DNA of 64,000 nucleotides from Candidatus Kryptoniota bacterium (lineage in GTDB: Bacteria; Bacteroidota; Ignavibacteria; Kryptoniales; Kryptoniaceae): the NCBI GenBank assembly GCA_938074445.1, contig CALJEK010000039.1, positions 1 through 64,000 of the forward strand. The letters are read 5' to 3'. Of the stretch, positions 1-9,224 are shown piece after piece; position 1 is the first letter of the stretch; every line of letters starts with the position of its first letter. The position numbers and the translations under genes are program-made. The notes beneath the pieces are model-generated. The model had not been told where the DNA came from, did no database searches, and worked only from the letters and a program-made list of their open reading frames with translations.

Positions 1-1473
1 TAACTTATCAGCTCTTATCGCTTGAGCGTAGTGCGGTTCGGGCTCTGTGAAAGCATCATAAAGTAATCTCATTTTCTCACCAGTTATATCAATTAACTGC
101 GATGCTTCAGGTTGGCTCGGTCCAACCGGGAGATGCCTACCGTGTGAAAGCTTGTTCAAAGCGATGACATATTTACCGGCGGGTTTTTTGGTATCACCCT
201 CAGGAATACAAAGGTGTCCGATATTATAAGCAATTGGGATTTTGTCAACAACTTCCCATGTCTCAAGCTTCCACTTCGCTATCGCGCTCTCAACGAAAAG
301 TGATGTATAAGCATAACCTTTGTCATCAAACTGCGTATGAAGTGGACCAAGTCCAACTGGAACCTCCACTTCACGGACGCTTTCATATCTTAACACTGGG
401 ATTCCATCCTCCTCACCAATAAAATCTTTGTTCTCAATAGCCTTAAGCATCTTCTCAAAGTTATAAACCGTTGTTATGCTCTGTAATTTCCCGCTGCCGA
501 CAATCCATTTTCCATTAGGGCTGACATCAACACCATGTGGGGACTTCGCACAAGGCAAAAGATAAACAACTCCGGGCGCCTCTTTCGGATCAATAACCCT
601 AACACCAGAGATGAGTTTATACTTTCCTGCTTTTAAATACTCTTCAGCTTTCTTCCAGTTAACAGCGGCAATATAATCGCGATCATTTTGTGAAGCTGTG
701 ATCTCAAGTATCCCAGTCGCTCTTTCAGAGTTATAGCATGTCCAAAATACCCAGCCATGGCTCGGACCCTTTCCAGCATCGCCGAGATCAAAGTTAAATG
801 GTGGCATCAAAACCTGAAACCCGTGCTTGTCATCCATTCTCATCTCTCCAGTCTTCGGATCAACTTCGACAAGAGCAACGATACCATGATACCTTTTTGC
901 GTATTCCTCAACCGGCACATAAGTCCCCTTTGGAATTGGCACAGAAAATCTTGTAGCTATCGTGACATATTCAGTGTTCTCGGTTACAAATGTTGACCCA
1001 TGGTTACCTGAAAGATTCGGAATCGGTCCGAGGATTTGCTTTACCTTGAAATCTCTCAGGTCAATTCTTGCAATACGGTTATTTGCATTATCATTGATGA
1101 AAAGCCATCTTCCGTCATACTCGCCGTTTGTTTCGCTCAATGCAGGATGATGTGCATCACCCCAAGTGTAACCTCCAAGCATTTCTTTGCTCTCCTTATC
1201 AAATCCATAACCAGTAGATGGATAAGGGGTAAATACAGGGATCGTGCAAATGTGCCTCATCGATGGAATCCCTGCGACAAAAATTTGCCCAGAGTGACCA
1301 CCTGAATAAAAAAGGTAAAATTCGTCAAGGTCCCCAGGTGGAACATAAGTTGCAAGTGCAGCTTCAGCAACTTCACCTCTTATAGCCTCTTTAGGCTTGC
1401 AACTATGGAAAACAAGCGCAAAAGCAATGAAAACAACTAAAATACCTAATGCGATTTGAATTTGGGTCCTCAT
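1..1473 (-). CDS. nosZ: Nitrous oxide reductase NosZ, clade II (Sec type), C-terminus beyond the window
   Basis: Reduces N2O to N2 in the periplasm, the last step of denitrification. The frame stays open through base 1, so 491 codons of the N-terminal beta-propeller are seen and the C-terminal CuA cupredoxin domain is missing. All seven histidines expected for the CuZ cluster can be read: the HH pair (H108, H109, in DAHHP), NHG (about 158), then PHG, PLH, GHL and EPH further on. The N-terminus has one hydrophobic segment (about residues 7-22) and no twin-arginine motif, which fits a Sec-exported clade II enzyme; C25 resembles a weak lipobox. The start ATG has a strong AAAGGAGG Shine-Dalgarno. 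It is the last visible gene of an operon that starts with an Rrf2 regulator and includes a bc-type complex, the likely electron route. Accessory nos genes would lie to the left. Confidence 0.95.
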   Translation of the reverse strand, partial: MRTQIQIALGILVVFIAFALVFHSCKPKEAIRGEVAEAALATYVPPGDLDEFYLFYSGGHSGQIFVAGIPSMRHICTIPVFTPYPSTGYGFDKESKEMLGGYTWGDAHHPALSETNGEYDGRWLFINDNANNRIARIDLRDFKVKQILGPIPNLSGNHGSTFVTENTEYVTIATRFSVPIPKGTYVPVEEYAKRYHGIVALVEVDPKTGEMRMDDKHGFQVLMPPFNFDLGDAGKGPSHGWVFWTCYNSERATGILEITASQNDRDYIAAVNWKKAEEYLKAGKYKLISGVRVIDPKEAPGVVYLLPCAKSPHGVDVSPNGKWIVGSGKLQSITTVYNFEKMLKAIENKDFIGEEDGIPVLRYESVREVEVPVGLGPLHTQFDDKGYAYTSLFVESAIAKWKLETWEVVDKIPIAYNIGHLCIPEGDTKKPAGKYVIALNKLSHGRHLPVGPSQPEASQLIDITGEKMRLLYDAFTEPEPHYAQAIRADKL

Positions 1474-1494
1474 GGCTTACGCCTCCTTTAGTTT

Positions 1495-2697
1495 TTAAGG
1501 TTTTGAGGTTAATTGTTGTTTGCGATATTTTTCGTATGCCTTCGTCAAAAGTTCAACCACTTGTGCTTTCTCAGAATCGCTCAGAATAATTTGACTGCCC
1601 AGAACAATAGCCATCGTCCCTGTAGGCTCCTTAATAAAGTTTTCAAGTGTTTTCCCAAATCTACTTTGGACATCTTCAACGGCATTGCTAAGATCAGGAC
1701 CAATCTTTGCTGCGGACTCGATCCCAAATACAGAGATTGAATGACACACGAAACATCCTTTATTAACAAAGAAAGCACCTTCTCCTTCCCTCATTTGCCT
1801 TTCCTTTTCAATTTCTTCAGGTGTTGGAAGATCAGCAAGGGCTTTAGACGATTGCGGAATATATTCGGGCGGTAAATTAACTTTCCTCCAACTCATCGTT
1901 AAAAGCGTCAAAGCTATCGCTTCCCTTGAACCAAACCCCATCTCAGGCATTATACTTTCCGGGGAAACCATCTTCGGGTTTTTAAAATGTGCAATATGCC
2001 ATGCGAACACAGATTTATACCCACCAATCCTTGAATAATCAAATTGCTCCGGTGCCTTATCCCCTTCATAAGTGAGATCGGGTCCTATTACACCACCACG
2101 ACCGTTAATTTTATGACACGCACGACATCCTTTTTCCCTTACAAGCTTTTTAGCGTAATTGATATAATCAGCCCCAGGGGTTAATGTGTCATACCGATGA
2201 CATATATTGCAGTTCATCTGCAATAAAACCTTCCTATCTGGCGGTCTGTAAATATCTTCGAGTTCCTTACCAAGCAACGGCTCATCCCAATGTTTAATGA
2301 AACCGTGTGCTTCCTCCTTGTTTAAGGCATACCCTTGCCCACCATGGCATATCGTACATCCATATTTTTGAACCGGGTGTTTATCAAGAATTTCCTTTGG
2401 ATGAGTTTTAAACGGATTGGATGCATTTTCAAGCCCTTTCCATTCGTATCCAATATGGCAAGTTATACATCTGTCAACTCTGTTAAGCTCTTTGACGTAT
2501 ATTTGCCTAACTCCAAATTCCACCATCCTCGCCTTATCCTCCCCAAGTTTCTCACGAACATATTGCTTGAACTCAGATTGGTATTTTTTCCACTCAGGTG
2601 TAAGATGTTTGACATATACAGCTAAGGTTGCAATTAACCCTATCAACGCTATAGCGTAAACCACGACTATATCTTTTTTAAGTTTGCTCTTCTCCAT
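1495..2697 (-). CDS. Membrane-anchored pentaheme cytochrome c
   Basis: 400 residues with an N-terminal membrane anchor (about 9-28) and five CxxCH heme sites at C77, C114, C163, C191 and C315. The first three (CITCH, CTICH, CNICH) form a compact triheme module that recurs at the start of the octaheme protein at 12876-15476. The last two look like class I cytochrome c domains. ATG at 2697 is chosen over a TTG four codons upstream because AAGGTG lies just before it. The gene sits 18 bases after cytochrome b and 21 before nosZ, so it probably takes electrons from the Rieske/cytochrome b pair and may pass them to NosZ. That partner assignment is inference; the heme sites and gene order are seen directly. 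Confidence 0.9.
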   Translation of the reverse strand: MEKSKLKKDIVVVYAIALIGLIATLAVYVKHLTPEWKKYQSEFKQYVREKLGEDKARMVEFGVRQIYVKELNRVDRCITCHIGYEWKGLENASNPFKTHPKEILDKHPVQKYGCTICHGGQGYALNKEEAHGFIKHWDEPLLGKELEDIYRPPDRKVLLQMNCNICHRYDTLTPGADYINYAKKLVREKGCRACHKINGRGGVIGPDLTYEGDKAPEQFDYSRIGGYKSVFAWHIAHFKNPKMVSPESIMPEMGFGSREAIALTLLTMSWRKVNLPPEYIPQSSKALADLPTPEEIEKERQMREGEGAFFVNKGCFVCHSISVFGIESAAKIGPDLSNAVEDVQSRFGKTLENFIKEPTGTMAIVLGSQIILSDSEKAQVVELLTKAYEKYRKQQLTSKP

Positions 2698-2715
2698 CTT
2701 CACCTTCAATTTTTT

Positions 2716-4050
2716 TTAAAATTTCTTTGGTAATTGAGGCCATGCTTCCCACGGGAAGTAAAACTCCCAATTTGGACCTCTCATATAGGTTCCAATGATT
2801 ATCAAAACAATCACGAAGAAGCACAAAATCAAGAAAATTATGTTTTGTTTTGTCCTTTCCTTGCTAAACCAAACACCTGTGCTAAGGTTTGAACTCTTAT
2901 CAAGGTATGGCCATATGGCAAGCAAAGCTACTAAAATCCCTGGAATTAAAATTCCACCTACAAATGCGCCGTTTATAACAAAACCACCTATCCTTATCGT
3001 CGTTATAGCCACAAGCTCTTGCAACCAGAGAAAATACCAAGGTGCCTTAGCAGGATTCGGCGTCACATTTGGATTTGCAGGTTCCTCAAGTGGCGCGTGA
3101 ATAAACAAACTTATCAAAGCAACGAAAACAAACGTCCCAAGCATAACAATCCCAATTCTGCGAATTAAAAACGGAATTGAATTGACGGTATATTTCTCCT
3201 CATCAATCAAAGTCGCCTCAACTTGAACAGTTCTGCCTGTCGTCAACCCAAGCAAAGAATATGTTTTGCTTTTTATCCCATCCGTGATCTTCTCTTTTTT
3301 CTGATTCAACACAAGATTATCAACGCATGCAAGTCCACCATCTTTCCTTATCCTCCACATATGATAAGAGAAAAGCACCAAAACCGCAGCTGGCAAAAAG
3401 AAACAATGAAGCACATAAAACCTTATCAAAGCGTTCTGCTCAATTTCATACCCACCTAAAAGAACAAATCTTATCCACTCGCCCACAATCGGGGCATTCT
3501 TAGCGATATTTGTTCCAACTGTGATAGCCCAAAAAGCAAGCTGGTCCCAAGGCAAAAGATAACCCGTAAACGAAAGCAATAAAGTTATGAGAAGAAGTAC
3601 GACACCAACAATCCAGTTCAACGGTCTATTTTGACCAGCTCCAACGCCATTTTTATAAGCACCCGTCAAAAACACCCTGACCATATGAAGAAAAACAAAC
3701 GCAACCATCAAATGAGCAGAATTCCTATGCATCGCCCTTATGAACCACCCAAACGAAACGACATACTCTATATCTTTAACACTTTGATATGCCCTCTCGA
3801 CGGAAGGAACATACAAAAACATTAAAACAACGCCAGTCAAAGTCAGTATCAAAAACAAAGTAGCAGTTATAGTCCCAAGCCAAAGTGAATATCCCCAAGA
3901 CAAACTTTTTAAAGTCACCTTCGCAGGAAACCAGTGAAGCAAAAGATTCCGAACAATCGAATCACCCGCTTCTTTTTCAGACCTTGGAGCCCATGTCCAA
4001 AACAAACTTCGCTTTACTAGTTTTTTGCCGTTAACTTTAACTTCAGCCAT
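2716..4050 (-). CDS. Cytochrome b of a menaquinol:cytochrome c (bc-type) complex, full length
   Basis: 444 residues combining the b6-like N-terminal half and the subunit IV-like C-terminal half in one chain. Heme b histidines are visible in [10 protein letters not shown] with FLHMVRVF, and in [10 protein letters not shown] with FSYHMWR. The Qo-site PEWY position reads APWY (bases 3034-3045), a variant shared with the second complex in this window. An unusual charged linker of about 55 residues (roughly 240-295) joins the two halves. The gene lies 17 bases after the Rieske gene and is followed by a pentaheme cytochrome c, so the three probably form one complex in the nos operon. The menaquinol substrate is inferred from mqnD in this window. 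Confidence 0.93.
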   Translation of the reverse strand: MAEVKVNGKKLVKRSLFWTWAPRSEKEAGDSIVRNLLLHWFPAKVTLKSLSWGYSLWLGTITATLFLILTLTGVVLMFLYVPSVERAYQSVKDIEYVVSFGWFIRAMHRNSAHLMVAFVFLHMVRVFLTGAYKNGVGAGQNRPLNWIVGVVLLLITLLLSFTGYLLPWDQLAFWAITVGTNIAKNAPIVGEWIRFVLLGGYEIEQNALIRFYVLHCFFLPAAVLVLFSYHMWRIRKDGGLACVDNLVLNQKKEKITDGIKSKTYSLLGLTTGRTVQVEATLIDEEKYTVNSIPFLIRRIGIVMLGTFVFVALISLFIHAPLEEPANPNVTPNPAKAPWYFLWLQELVAITTIRIGGFVINGAFVGGILIPGILVALLAIWPYLDKSSNLSTGVWFSKERTKQNIIFLILCFFVIVLIIIGTYMRGPNWEFYFPWEAWPQLPKKF

Positions 4051-4067
4051 AAAATACCCTGTTTATT

Positions 4068-4565
4068 TTACACTGTTAACTTATAGTTTTGCGATACTTT
4101 TTTGCTAAAATCTACAACAAGTTTACCATCTTCGGGTGAGACTTCAACCTTAACCCAATCAAGTGGCCTTGGCGCAGGTCCAGCATAATTAGTTCCATCA
4201 CCATAAAATTTCGAACCATGGCATGGGCAGTGAAACTCCCATTTCACTTCAACTTCCTTACCGCCTATTTTCACTACCTTCGGTTTTGAAAGACCAACAT
4301 ACTTAACCGTACAACCAAGATGTGTGCAAACCCCAGAAATCGCGTAAAATGTCTTGCCTTCACGGAATATGTATGTCTTGATATCGTCGATAAAAGTTAC
4401 GCCATCAGGAATCTTGTCAGGTTCATCAATCTTAACCCGCTTTATACCTTCATAGCTTACATTCGGAAACAGTGACCTTATCCAAGTATAAATTTGCCCC
4501 ACGAGGGTTAAGAGAAGCGCTCCGATACCAAAATTTTTCAAAAATTTCCTTCTGTCAAATTTCAT
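4068..4565 (-). CDS. Rieske [2Fe-2S] iron-sulfur protein of the nos-linked bc complex
   Basis: 165 residues. The two Rieske cluster boxes are intact: CTHLGC and CPCHGS, giving two Cys and two His ligands plus the disulfide pair. The N-terminus has a twin-arginine-like motif (DRRKFLKN) followed by one hydrophobic segment, so the protein is probably Tat-exported and stays anchored. It takes electrons from quinol at the Qo site of the adjacent cytochrome b. The leader before the ATG is extremely A-rich (TAAAAACA then an A-run) with no good Shine-Dalgarno. Spacing to its neighbours is 20 and 17 bases. A second, longer Rieske gene lies at 17217-17813. Confidence 0.95.
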   Translation of the reverse strand: MKFDRRKFLKNFGIGALLLTLVGQIYTWIRSLFPNVSYEGIKRVKIDEPDKIPDGVTFIDDIKTYIFREGKTFYAISGVCTHLGCTVKYVGLSKPKVVKIGGKEVEVKWEFHCPCHGSKFYGDGTNYAGPAPRPLDWVKVEVSPEDGKLVVDFSKKVSQNYKLTV

Positions 4566-4585
4566 AGTTTTTTATTTTTTTGTTT

Positions 4586-6508
4586 TTAATCTTCAACTAT
4601 CTCTTGCTCAATGTAATACATCCTTTCCATCGTCATCGCGTCGGTTGGACAAACAATAGCGCACAAACCACATCGTATACATTTTTCATCATCCTTAATC
4701 ATAGCGGACAACGGGACACTATCAGTAAATTGATAATGCTGTAATAGTTTTTCCTTCATCTCATCATCAAGTTCAATTTCTTCAATCGGGACAAGTTTTA
4801 AACAATATTCAGGACAAACATCAACACAAGCACCGCACAAAACACATTTCTCAGCATCATAAATTGTTTGAATATGACACAACAAACATCTTTTTGCTTG
4901 CTCAACAGCTTGCTCTTCGGTGTAGCCCAACTCAACCTCAACTACGCCGGTTCGCCTATCAATCGGAATGACATCAGGTGCCCTCCTTGGCGTTATCTCA
5001 TAACCAATATAAGTTGAATAATCTTGCTTTCTGATCTTTTCAACCGAAAGATTAAAAATTTTTTTCGTTTTTAACCCTCTAAGGTAATTATCAATTGAGA
5101 TCGCAGCTTGTTTCCCATTTGCAATTGCATCGATTAAATTTCTCGGACCAAATGCGACATCACCCCCAGCAAAAACACCAGGTACACTTGTCGCAAGCGT
5201 CTCCCGATCTACTTTTATTGTTCCAGCTGGAGTTAGCTCTATACCATCCTCCGGCTTTATAAAATTCAAATTAGGTCTCTGCCCTATCGCAAGTATAACC
5301 GTATCAGCCTCCATGTATTCATTTATGCTTTCATCAAAGATTGGGTTGAATCTACCATCTTCATCATAAGTTCTTTTAACCCCAATAAATTCAATCCCTT
5401 TAACCCTTCCATCCTCACCAATAAACCTTCTAACTCCTCTTTGCGGATGAAAGATGATTCCCTCTTTAACAGCTTCTTCAAACTCTTCTTTTCCTTGAGC
5501 AGTTCTTAACACCGGCATTTCTTCAAATGATTCTAAACTTGCAATGTGAATTTCTAAAACCCCAGCCCTTCGTGCCGTCCTTGCAGCATCCATAACAATG
5601 CTATACGTCGAACCATCCCCCGTCTTTTCCTTATCTTCCATCTCGACCGCCATCCTCAAAGCCGTCCTCGCAGCGTCAAACGCAACAAACCCACCTCCAA
5701 TTACAACAACTTTCTCCCCAAGTTCAACCCTGTAACCGTTATTAACATTCACCAAGAAATCAATAGCCTTTATAATGCCATCAAGATTTGCCCCTTCGAC
5801 ATTCATCTCTCGTCCCTCTTGCGTCCCAACAGCGATAAATATCGCATCAAACTCTTCCCTTAACTCTTTAATTCCGAAATTTTTCGTTAAAGGTGTAAGC
5901 GTTCTTATCTCAACCCCAAGCCACAAAATTTTATTAATTTCCTTTTCTATTATACCTCTGGATAATCTAAATTCAGGTATTCCATGCCTCATCATTCCAC
6001 CAAGCACATTTGAAGATTCAAAGATCGTGACTTGATAACCTATCACCGCGAGGTCATGCGCGCAGGAAAGTCCCGCAGGACCTGCGCCAATTACTGCTAC
6101 TTTTTTATCTTTCACATCAGCTTTTCTAACTTTTGCAAGCGTTGGCAGATGCCAAAATAGTTTATTATCTTGGGCGTCAAAATCATTTTCAAAAATTTCA
6201 TCCTGCGTATTCGGATAAAGCGATTCAACGCCGTATTTTTCCGTCAAAAACCTTTTTAGCGCTCTTATCGTTACGGGCTTATCAATGCTTCCACGCCTAC
6301 AAAAATCTTCACATGGTGCTGCACAAACCCTCCCACATACAGATGCAAATGGATTAGGTGAACGAGCAACAAAGTATCCCTCCTTATACTTTCCCTCCGC
6401 AATCAACTGAACATATCTACCGGCATCCGTATGAATTGGACACGCTGCTTGACATTTTACCTGTTTTTGCCAGTGCAATAAATCGGGCACAAAAACTTTG
6501 TATCCCAT
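4586..6508 (-). CDS. FAD/NAD(P)-dependent oxidoreductase with 4Fe-4S clusters (GltD-like)
   Basis: 640 residues. The N-terminal region (about 19-85) carries the Cys-rich Fer4_20-type box seen in glutamate synthase small subunits (CQAACPIHTDAG, then CGRVCAAPCEDFC). A two-dinucleotide-binding flavoprotein core follows, with IGAGPAGLSC for FAD and VIGGGFVAFDAART for NAD(P). Two C-terminal [4Fe-4S] motifs (CVLCGACVDVCP and CIRCGLCAIVCP) end the chain. No glutamate synthase large subunit is nearby. Instead it abuts the Rrf2 regulator (TGA directly followed by ATG) and precedes the Rieske gene, so it may couple NAD(P)H or ferredoxin to this bc complex. That coupling is inference; the domain order is clear. 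Confidence 0.88.
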   Translation of the reverse strand: MGYKVFVPDLLHWQKQVKCQAACPIHTDAGRYVQLIAEGKYKEGYFVARSPNPFASVCGRVCAAPCEDFCRRGSIDKPVTIRALKRFLTEKYGVESLYPNTQDEIFENDFDAQDNKLFWHLPTLAKVRKADVKDKKVAVIGAGPAGLSCAHDLAVIGYQVTIFESSNVLGGMMRHGIPEFRLSRGIIEKEINKILWLGVEIRTLTPLTKNFGIKELREEFDAIFIAVGTQEGREMNVEGANLDGIIKAIDFLVNVNNGYRVELGEKVVVIGGGFVAFDAARTALRMAVEMEDKEKTGDGSTYSIVMDAARTARRAGVLEIHIASLESFEEMPVLRTAQGKEEFEEAVKEGIIFHPQRGVRRFIGEDGRVKGIEFIGVKRTYDEDGRFNPIFDESINEYMEADTVILAIGQRPNLNFIKPEDGIELTPAGTIKVDRETLATSVPGVFAGGDVAFGPRNLIDAIANGKQAAISIDNYLRGLKTKKIFNLSVEKIRKQDYSTYIGYEITPRRAPDVIPIDRRTGVVEVELGYTEEQAVEQAKRCLLCHIQTIYDAEKCVLCGACVDVCPEYCLKLVPIEEIELDDEMKEKLLQHYQFTDSVPLSAMIKDDEKCIRCGLCAIVCPTDAMTMERMYYIEQEIVED

Positions 6509-6988
6509 TCAATTAATGCCCATTTGAGTTTTAATTTTCTTCAATAAAATAAAATCCTCGGCAAATTGTAAAACCCTTTTGCCATTCTTTAACTCCTTAA
6601 CAAGGTCTGCTAAACTTTCATGATCAAGGATAGCCCTCACCTGATTCCTTATCTTAACCCAAAACTCATGCATAGCACATGGATTCCCCTCATCACATTC
6701 ACCAACCTTCAAAAGACATGAATTAAACCACTCAACCCCATCTATTTCCCTAACGATGTCAAAAATAGTAATATCTTTAGGGTCCTTTGCAAGCAAAAAA
6801 CCTCCGCCAGGACCCTTGACTGAAACTAAAAATCCAGCTTTAACAAGCCGTTGCATAACTTTGTTTAAAAACTCCCTCGGTATAGATAAAGCCCCAGCGA
6901 TTTGCTTAGCAAGGATAGGCTCGTCAGTGTTAAGTGAGGCAATAAAAATCATCGCTTGAATTGCGTATTTGCATGTTCGGCTGAGCAA
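6509..6988 (-). CDS. Rrf2-family transcriptional regulator, first gene of the nos/bc operon
   Basis: 159 residues with the Rrf2 winged helix (LSRTCKYAIQA, then ILAKQIA and the recognition region near IPREFLNKVMQ) and a C-x6-C-x5-C motif (CLLKVGECDEGNPC, about residues 91-104). That spacing is close to the cluster ligands of IscR and NsrR, so it probably binds an Fe-S cluster and may sense NO, O2 or iron. The start is TTG, since no in-frame ATG fits the family N-terminus. The gene leads the operon toward nosZ and probably regulates itself: a TTTGACTTG repeat overlaps both the promoter spacer and its own start codon. The sensed signal cannot be read from sequence. Confidence 0.88.
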   Translation of the reverse strand: MLSRTCKYAIQAMIFIASLNTDEPILAKQIAGALSIPREFLNKVMQRLVKAGFLVSVKGPGGGFLLAKDPKDITIFDIVREIDGVEWFNSCLLKVGECDEGNPCAMHEFWVKIRNQVRAILDHESLADLVKELKNGKRVLQFAEDFILLKKIKTQMGIN

Positions 6989-7036
6989 GTCAAAATAAAG
7001 ATTTTTTTATCCGAAATCAATTTATAACAAGTCAAA
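6986..7036 (-). repeat. Two direct TTTGACTTG repeats, candidate Rrf2 operator
   Basis: Copies at 7028-7036 and 6986-6994 on the minus strand, 42 bases apart (about four helical turns). One lies in the promoter spacer and one overlaps the TTG start of the Rrf2 gene. Placement fits autoregulation; binding is inferred. Confidence 0.4.
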
Positions 7037-7047
7037 CTAAAAGTCAA
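7019..7047 (-). promoter_or_regulatory. Sigma-70-type promoter of the rrf2-nosZ operon
   Basis: Minus-strand -35 TTGACT (7042-7047), a 17-base spacer and -10 TAAATT (7019-7024), with transcription expected near 7012, about 24 bases before the TTG start. The same -35, spacer length and -10 occur before the cytochrome oxidase operon at 28874-28902. Confidence 0.6.
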
Positions 7048-7077
7048 TAAAAAGATAATTTTGTCCACAATTTTTCA

Positions 7078-7335
7078 TCAAATCCTATCAAATTCTGTGC
7101 CACTGATTTCGACGACCTTATTCTTCGATGATAAGCCAGAAATAATTTTTACATTCCCCCTTGGAACTTTGAAATAATCTGCAAGCAACCTAAGCACCGC
7201 ATCATTTGCCTTGCCCTCGACCGGTGGCGCTTTCACAGAAACAATTAAATGAACCTCATCAATTCTCTCAACCTTTTCAATTTTTGCGTTCGGTTTAACC
7301 TTTACAAATATGCGCATCGTCAAAACTTTTTGCAT
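7078..7335 (-). CDS. DUF167 (YggU-family) protein
   Basis: 85 residues matching the small DUF167 family: FVKVKPNAK near the start, VSVKAPPVEGKANDAVL in the middle, and SGLSSKNKVVEI near the end. The family has no firm function. An alternative ATG at 7317 would remove six residues and matches the usual family start (MRIFVKVKPN). It stands alone between the nos operon promoter and a divergent envelope gene. No export signal or membrane segment is present. Confidence 0.85.
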   Translation of the reverse strand: MQKVLTMRIFVKVKPNAKIEKVERIDEVHLIVSVKAPPVEGKANDAVLRLLADYFKVPRGNVKIISGLSSKNKVVEISGTEFDRI

Positions 7336-7448
7336 AACTTAAAAATAACTCCGCTTGAAATCAAGCGCATCTCAAAAACTCAAAAGGTAACTTTTTATCG
7401 CGTGTTTTCGTATATTTCATCAAGAAAACAAAAAAATGGAAAAAAAAC

Positions 7449-9224
7449 ATGAAAAAAGTTTTCTCAGTCATCATCTTGCCACTGTTTTTGCTCGTCCAAA
7501 ACGCCCTCACCCAAGAAACCGAAAAATGGAAAATTGAAAATTTAATCGATGAAATCCTTAAAAAGATTGAGACTTACTATTCATCCGAGGAAACCGTTCC
7601 AGAAGACCAAATCTTGAGACAAAAAGAAATGCAAAAACAGCTTGAAAAAATAAGAAAACAACTCGAAATCCTCAAGAAGCAAAAAGAATATATGGACGCT
7701 GAAAAATTTCAAGAGGAAATAGAAAAAATTCATAAAGAAGCCCTCCAACTTCAAAAAACAACCCAAGAGTTACTTGGCGCTTTAAAAGGGGAAACAAAGC
7801 CACAAATACCTATTGCACCAACATTTATATTTAAAGGAAATACAGAAATCAGCGAAAACGATTTTATTGAAGGCGATGTCCTCGTTCAAGACGGTGATTT
7901 AATTGTCCGCGGTCGCATAAATGGAAATATACTTGTTGAAAATGGCGATGTAAACATCAGAAGCGGGGCTGAGGTCAATGGCGATATATATACGACAAAT
8001 GGAGAGGTTATAATAAATAAAGATGCAAAATTTTCCGGGCAGATATACAAAAATTTTCACATAACGGCTGAAATTGATAAAGCAACCTCTTATAGTAGAA
8101 AAAAACATAGAACGGAAATTAGATATAAGCAATTTTACGAAGAACAATCCGGGTTTGACAATTTTTACTTTGAATTCGAACGGGTCAGCGGATTTAAGGT
8201 AGGCTTGATATTTCCGAGAAAATTTACCAACATAATTTATAATCCAATTTCAGTTTATGGTTACGGTGGATATGCGACGAAATCACACAGATGGATTTTT
8301 TCAGCTGGAATTGATAGAACACTTATAAACTCCGGCGATGTGGTTTCAGGCGGATTTCTTTTACTCTTCGGCGGGAAATTCTTTTCAACTGTTGGAACAA
8401 AAGATGAATGGTTGATACCGCCAAACGCAAACACAATTTCAGCGCTTGTTTGGAACAACGATTACAGGGATTACTTTAGGCATGAAGGTTTTGAAATTTA
8501 CTTTGATATTTACATAGATAGTAAATTTTTCTCGGGCATACAAAACATTAAGTTAAACTACTCAAATTCCAACTACACAAGTGAAACGGCAAAATATATT
8601 AAATACTCCGCATGGAATAAGAAACGACCGTTTCGCGAAAATCCACCTGTATATGAAGGAAATTTAAAGTCCCTTTCTTTAACCTATAAAGCTGGAAGTT
8701 TTGAATTAGTTGAGGGTTTCAGAAAATCCGGTATCGGGGTGTTCTTCAACTTTGAGAAAGAGCTTAAAAATTTTAACTACGAAATCCTTATGGCGGAGTT
8801 TAGAGCGCGGGTGAATTTATCCAGATATGATAATTTTGGCTTAAGATTTAAAATCGCCAGTTCAGATAAAATTTTGCCAAAACAAAAATCGTTTGAAATC
8901 GGTGGTTTTGGAACGCTTTATGCCTTCCCTTATAAATCGTTTGAAGGGAACAAGATGATGCTTGCAAACTTTGAGTATATACTTAAAAACCCAATTGAGA
9001 TGCTCAACTTTGTTAATTTCTTTATCTTCTTCGACGCAGGGTATGTAAATACAATTGAAGGAAAGATCACGGCTGGATTTAAAATTAAAAATATAAACGA
9101 GATAAAATCTGACTTCGGATTTGGTTTTGGAACGGAAAGTATGAAAACAAGAATTTATTTTGCATGGAGAACCGACAGGAAAACATCCCCCATTATCGTC
9201 ATCAGACTATCAAACCCATTTTAA
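7449..9224 (+). CDS. Secreted coiled-coil/bactofilin-like protein with a predicted outer-membrane beta-barrel
   Basis: 591 residues. A signal peptide (about 1-22) is followed by a Lys/Glu/Gln-rich coiled coil (about 25-105). Next comes a bactofilin-like beta-helix stretch (about 125-200) with repeated turns of the type GDVLVQDGDLIVRGRINGN. The remaining two thirds alternate aromatic and polar residues in the style of BamA-like surface antigens and end in NPF, a typical barrel terminus. The whole looks like an outer-membrane protein with a long periplasmic arm. Domain names come from sequence pattern only; no function is known. It overlaps the convergent MerR gene by four bases. Confidence 0.65.
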   Translation: MKKVFSVIILPLFLLVQNALTQETEKWKIENLIDEILKKIETYYSSEETVPEDQILRQKEMQKQLEKIRKQLEILKKQKEYMDAEKFQEEIEKIHKEALQLQKTTQELLGALKGETKPQIPIAPTFIFKGNTEISENDFIEGDVLVQDGDLIVRGRINGNILVENGDVNIRSGAEVNGDIYTTNGEVIINKDAKFSGQIYKNFHITAEIDKATSYSRKKHRTEIRYKQFYEEQSGFDNFYFEFERVSGFKVGLIFPRKFTNIIYNPISVYGYGGYATKSHRWIFSAGIDRTLINSGDVVSGGFLLLFGGKFFSTVGTKDEWLIPPNANTISALVWNNDYRDYFRHEGFEIYFDIYIDSKFFSGIQNIKLNYSNSNYTSETAKYIKYSAWNKKRPFRENPPVYEGNLKSLSLTYKAGSFELVEGFRKSGIGVFFNFEKELKNFNYEILMAEFRARVNLSRYDNFGLRFKIASSDKILPKQKSFEIGGFGTLYAFPYKSFEGNKMMLANFEYILKNPIEMLNFVNFFIFFDAGYVNTIEGKITAGFKIKNINEIKSDFGFGFGTESMKTRIYFAWRTDRKTSPIIVIRLSNPF

